From Paenibacillus sp. FSL K6-1330 (GTDB lineage: Bacteria > Bacillota > Bacilli > Paenibacillales > Paenibacillaceae): DNA of 64,000 nucleotides. Both the position numbers and the translations under genes were made by a program. Shown here piece after piece: positions 59,932-64,000 of this stretch (position 1 is its first letter; the number at the start of each line of letters is the position of its first letter). The notes under the pieces are model-generated. The model ran no database searches. It was not told where the DNA came from and worked only from the letters and a program-made list of their open reading frames with translations. The stretch is from the NCBI RefSeq assembly GCF_037976825.1, contig NZ_CP150269.1:6668501-6732500 (forward strand), given 5' to 3'.

Positions 59932-60961
59932 TGCGGTTGCCTCCTGTCCATTTTAGGAATTCTTCTTCAAGTGACGATTTGATCTCTTCTACCCTGTAAA
60001 TCCGTACCCGTGCATCACACAGCGACTGGATTAGCGCAGGAATACCTTCTTCATGAAGTTGAAGGGTAATGGTTCCTTCCTCCATTTGGGTGTTGAGCAA
60101 TGTGATGTTTTGTAAGTGTCTAATCGTTTGTTCGGCCATAGCCACGTCATTCACGCGGAAGCTTACCGTGGTAAATTCTTCATTAACGACTGTCCCCCCG
60201 ATAGATCGCTCCGTTACAAATTTGCCTTCCTGGATAACGACCACACGGCTGCACATCAGTTCCATCTCCGACAGCAGGTGACTAGATACGAGAATGGCAA
60301 TCCCCTCATCTTTGGCGATTTGCTTCAAGTAATCCCGCATCTCGCGAATACCGGCTGGATCCAGGCCGTTCGTCGGCTCGTCAAGAATGAGGATGGATGG
60401 ATTATGCAGCAAGGCCTGCGCTATTCCAAGCCGTTGGCGCATTCCCAGGGAATAAGCACGCACCTTCTTGTGGATGGCATCCTGGAGCCCAACAAGCTTA
60501 ACAACCTCCATGATTCTCGTGATGGTCACACCCTCGGACATCCGCTGGTACTGTCTCAGGTTGTCATAACCGCTCATGTACGGGTAGAATTCCGGATTCT
60601 CGATGATGCCCCCGATATGACGAACGGCTTGAACGAAGTCCTTCTTGATACTGTGTCCTTTCACCTGTACATCGCCATGGGTCATCTCAATCAACCCTAC
60701 AATCATTCGAATGGTTGTTGTTTTGCCCGCGCCGTTCGGTCCAAGCAAACCAACGATTTCACCGCGATGAATGTCAAAGGAGAGTCCATCGACAATATTC
60801 TTCTTTCCAATCGTTTTGGTGACTTGTTCAACGGTCAGAACGACTGGTCCTTGCTTGACATTCTTCCTTTCCGTGGAGGCTGAAGCGTGTACTCCGTTCT
60901 TTAAATCCGTTGCGGCATTCTCTATATTGGTTGTTGCCTCATTTGATGCGTTCCTATTCAT
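59924..60961 (-). CDS. ABC transporter ATP-binding protein
   Basis: 345 residues, BcrA-like. Walker A 'GPNGAGKTTT', signature 'YSLGMRQRLGIAQA', Walker B 'ILILDEPTNGLDP'. An unusual polar N-terminal stretch of about 40 residues ('MNRNASNEATTNIENAATDL') precedes the domain. Whether this is real depends on the start; AAGGAG lies near the ATG. First gene of the five-gene operon. Confidence 0.9.
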   Translation of the reverse strand: MNRNASNEATTNIENAATDLKNGVHASASTERKNVKQGPVVLTVEQVTKTIGKKNIVDGLSFDIHRGEIVGLLGPNGAGKTTTIRMIVGLIEMTHGDVQVKGHSIKKDFVQAVRHIGGIIENPEFYPYMSGYDNLRQYQRMSEGVTITRIMEVVKLVGLQDAIHKKVRAYSLGMRQRLGIAQALLHNPSILILDEPTNGLDPAGIREMRDYLKQIAKDEGIAILVSSHLLSEMELMCSRVVVIQEGKFVTERSIGGTVVNEEFTTVSFRVNDVAMAEQTIRHLQNITLLNTQMEEGTITLQLHEEGIPALIQSLCDARVRIYRVEEIKSSLEEEFLKWTGGNRIA

Positions 60962-61002
60962 GGTTCTTCATTCACTCCTTCATGTATCGGTGTAATAGTT
61001 AA

Positions 61003-61031
61003 ATAGTACACTAGTGTCTTGGTTCTGTAAA
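61003..61031 (-). promoter_or_regulatory. sigma-A promoter of the ABC operon with palindrome
   Basis: Minus strand: -35 TTTACA (61026-61031), 17-nt spacer, -10 TACTAT (61003-61008). The spacer holds the perfect palindrome ACACTAGTGT (61008-61017), a likely site for the operon's YtrA-type regulator. Confidence 0.7.
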
Positions 61032-61058
61032 GCCCAATTTTTTGTTTAATATTTCGTA

Positions 61059-61087
61059 TTGACATCCAACCGTTGGATAATTATGAT
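61059..61087 (+). promoter_or_regulatory. sigma-A promoter of arsR-SRPBCC pair
   Basis: Consensus -35 TTGACA (61059-61064), 17-nt spacer, -10 TATGAT (61082-61087). The spacer holds the 13-bp palindrome TCCAAC-C-GTTGGA (61065-61077). Confidence 0.85.
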
Positions 61088-61097
61088 TAATTCATTC

Positions 61098-61117
61098 ATA
61101 TAACCAAAAGGTTATAT
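61098..61117 (+). promoter_or_regulatory. inverted repeat, candidate ArsR operator
   Basis: 8-bp perfect arms ATATAACC and GGTTATAT around AAAA, just downstream of the expected transcription start and 28 nt before the start codon. Position and symmetry suggest autorepression by the ArsR-type protein. Confidence 0.65.
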
Positions 61118-61144
61118 TTAAAAGAGATGGGAGGACTCCAACTC

Positions 61145-61453
61145 TTGAGTGATATGTACCGCGCCGTTTCAGATCCCATCCGAAGGAAAATCCTAAATAT
61201 GGTAGCTCATCGAGAACTTCCTCAGCTGGAAATCGTGAAGTCATTCCATATCTCACAGCCGGCTGTAAAAAAGCATCTTGCTATCTTGCTGGAAGAGGAG
61301 CTGTTACTAGAGCGAAGAGAAGGCAAGTATTGCTACTACCGATTGAATACCCCGACTTTTCAGCGAGGGTATGCGGAACTTCAACAAGAGCTTGGCTCTA
61401 TTCTGGAGAATAAGTTAAGCAGACTTAAACAATATCTTGAGGAGGAATCATAG
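61145..61453 (+). CDS. ArsR-family transcriptional regulator
   Basis: 102 residues from TTG ('-SDMYRAVSDPIRRKIL'), 10 nt after GGAGG. An ATG six codons upstream overlaps that site. Winged-helix core 'LPQLEIVKSFHISQPAVKKH' with recognition helix 'SQPAVKKHLAILLEEELLL' and wing 'RREGKYCYYRLN'. No metal-binding CxC is seen in the recognition helix, so it is probably not a metal sensor. Genes of this type often sit directly before SRPBCC genes. Confidence 0.92.
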   Translation: MSDMYRAVSDPIRRKILNMVAHRELPQLEIVKSFHISQPAVKKHLAILLEEELLLERREGKYCYYRLNTPTFQRGYAELQQELGSILENKLSRLKQYLEEES

Positions 61454-61455
61454 GT

Positions 61456-62166
61456 ATGGGCTCTATTTTTAACCATGTTCAGCGGGAGATTGTCATCCAT
61501 ACAACACCCGATCGTGTATGGAAAGCATTGACCGATCCGCAAGAACGCAATCAATGGGAGACTCGCCATTGTGAGATCGACCTGAAGGTAGGCGGTCAAG
61601 TCGCTCTTGATTACGGCTGGGGCGTATCCTATGTTGGTACGATTAAGGAACTTATCCCTTACAGAAAACTCACGCTCAAGGGAGAGGACCAAGAACTTAC
61701 TATTTGGACCATTGAACCACATACCGAGGGAACCTTGGTCCACATCGAGTACACGGGATCATGGTCCAATGAGCAAGAGTATATGATGATGGATAACATG
61801 GCCTTTGGTACATACCGATTCATGCGGAATATGAAGAGCGTGCTGGAGACGGACCAAGATATTCGGTCCACCTTCTGGTCCAGCTGGATCGGCATGAACC
61901 ATTATACATACTGCCGTGAGGGTATAGAGGGCGTCAAAGTCATTGAGGTGTTTCCCCATACACCAGCAGACGGTGTCATTGAGGAAGGCGATATCATTTC
62001 AAGAGCGGCTGGCCAGGTCATTCGGAGTTATGATGAGCTCGAGGATAAAGTCACATCGATGCAGCCTGGCCAGCAGATTGTCATCGAATTCGTCCGACAT
62101 GGCGAACCCAGCAGCGCTACCCTTACGGTGCTGCCTTATGGACAGCGGAACGTGGTTGAAGCATAA
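61456..62166 (+). CDS. SRPBCC (AHSA1-like) domain fused to PDZ domain
   Basis: 236 residues. The N-terminal part (about 1-150) is an AHSA1/SRPBCC fold: 'QREIVIHTTPDRVWKALTDP', 'WETRHCEIDLKVGG', 'GTLVHIEYTG'. The C-terminal part (about 155-235) is PDZ-like: 'GVKVIEVFPHTPADGVIEEG' followed by 'DIISRAAGQVIRSYDELE', the carboxylate-binding loop and ligand-facing helix pattern. No signal peptide, so probably cytosolic. It starts 2 nt after arsR. Fusion function unknown. Confidence 0.88.
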   Translation: MGSIFNHVQREIVIHTTPDRVWKALTDPQERNQWETRHCEIDLKVGGQVALDYGWGVSYVGTIKELIPYRKLTLKGEDQELTIWTIEPHTEGTLVHIEYTGSWSNEQEYMMMDNMAFGTYRFMRNMKSVLETDQDIRSTFWSSWIGMNHYTYCREGIEGVKVIEVFPHTPADGVIEEGDIISRAAGQVIRSYDELEDKVTSMQPGQQIVIEFVRHGEPSSATLTVLPYGQRNVVEA

Positions 62167-62218
62167 GTCATGAAGTGCAGTAAGTACTGAAGTAGTTCAA
62201 ATTATCTGCTTATAGGAA

Positions 62219-62250
62219 AAGACCGTTATCGAGTAATCGATAACGGTCTT
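62219..62250. terminator. bidirectional terminator between arsR unit and rRNA operon
   Basis: 14-bp perfect stem (62219-62232 and 62237-62250), 4-nt loop, with A-run and T-run flanks. It ends both the SRPBCC gene and the 5S rRNA side. Confidence 0.92.
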
Positions 62251-62261
62251 TATGGTTGTTC

Positions 62262-62378
62262 GCTTGGCGACGTCCTACTCTCCCGGGACCCTTCGGTCCA
62301 AGTACCATCGGCGCTGGAAGGCTTAACGGTCGTGTTCGGTATGGGAACGCGTGGAACCCTTCCGCCATCGCCACCAAA
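62262..62378 (-). rRNA. rrf: 5S ribosomal RNA
   Basis: About 117 nt on the minus strand. The sequence from TTTGGTGGCGATGGCGG to GACGTCGCCAAGC includes the conserved CCGAAC and the 5'/3' terminal stem. It lies 69 nt after the 23S 3' end, the usual order. Confidence 0.96.
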
Positions 62379-62446
62379 CGGTTCAGATGCTTGATCACCT
62401 GAAAACTAGATACGAAACGAATTTGCAGCACATTGAAATATGTTTT

Positions 62447-64000
<1,554 letters not shown>

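Overview
The window is a stretch of a low-to-moderate GC Bacillales chromosome. Protein sequences (RpoB, SigH, RpoA, S14) and gene order best fit Paenibacillus or a close relative. This is inferred from remembered family sequences and synteny with the Bacillus subtilis ctsR-to-alpha-operon region, not from a search. Almost every gene reads leftward (minus strand).

Layout, in transcription order from right to left. (1) Right edge, 62.3-64.0 kb: the 3' part of a 23S rRNA gene and a complete 5S gene. They converge on a small plus-strand pair, an ArsR-type regulator and an SRPBCC-PDZ fusion protein, and share a bidirectional terminator with it. (2) 57.3-61.0 kb: a five-gene ABC-2 operon (ATPase, permease, YtrA-type GntR, ATPase, permease), divergent from arsR. 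(3) 52.3-57.0 kb: a sugar-acid catabolic operon (metallo-deacetylase, DgaE-like ammonia lyase, DgaF-like aldolase, KDG kinase, GntR/UTRA regulator). (4) 46.7-51.9 kb: ctsR-mcsA-mcsB-clpC behind a CtsR box, then radA-disA and pssA. (5) 33-43 kb: one lone plus-strand gene, yacL, ispD-ispF, gltX, a T-box leader, cysE-cysS-mrnC-rlmB-rae1, and sigH. (6) 28-33 kb: rpmG-secE-nusG-rplK-rplA, rplJ-rplL with an attenuating leader, and an RsmC-like methyltransferase. (7) 20-28 kb: rpoB-rpoC. (8) 16-21 kb: str operon (ybxF-rpsL-rpsG-fusA-tuf). (9) 0.1-15.4 kb: S10, spc and alpha operons (rpsJ to rplQ) as one continuous block.

The left three quarters build and run the gene-expression machine: ribosome, RNA polymerase, NusG, EF-Tu/EF-G, IF-1, SecY/SecE, adenylate kinase and Met aminopeptidase. 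The middle adds tRNA charging, isoprenoid synthesis, RNA maturation and protein and DNA quality control. The right quarter is the accessory part.

Sigma-A promoters with good spacing are readable before S10, str, rpoBC, rplJL, rpmG-secE, sigH, ctsR, the ABC operon, arsR and the lone plus-strand gene. The most unusual signal is a roughly 128-bp intergenic element present twice (38401-38529 and 46900-47027). Its hairpin arms differ between copies but keep their pairing, which is covariation and suggests a conserved structured element. No insertion sequence, CRISPR array, prophage or tRNA gene was seen.
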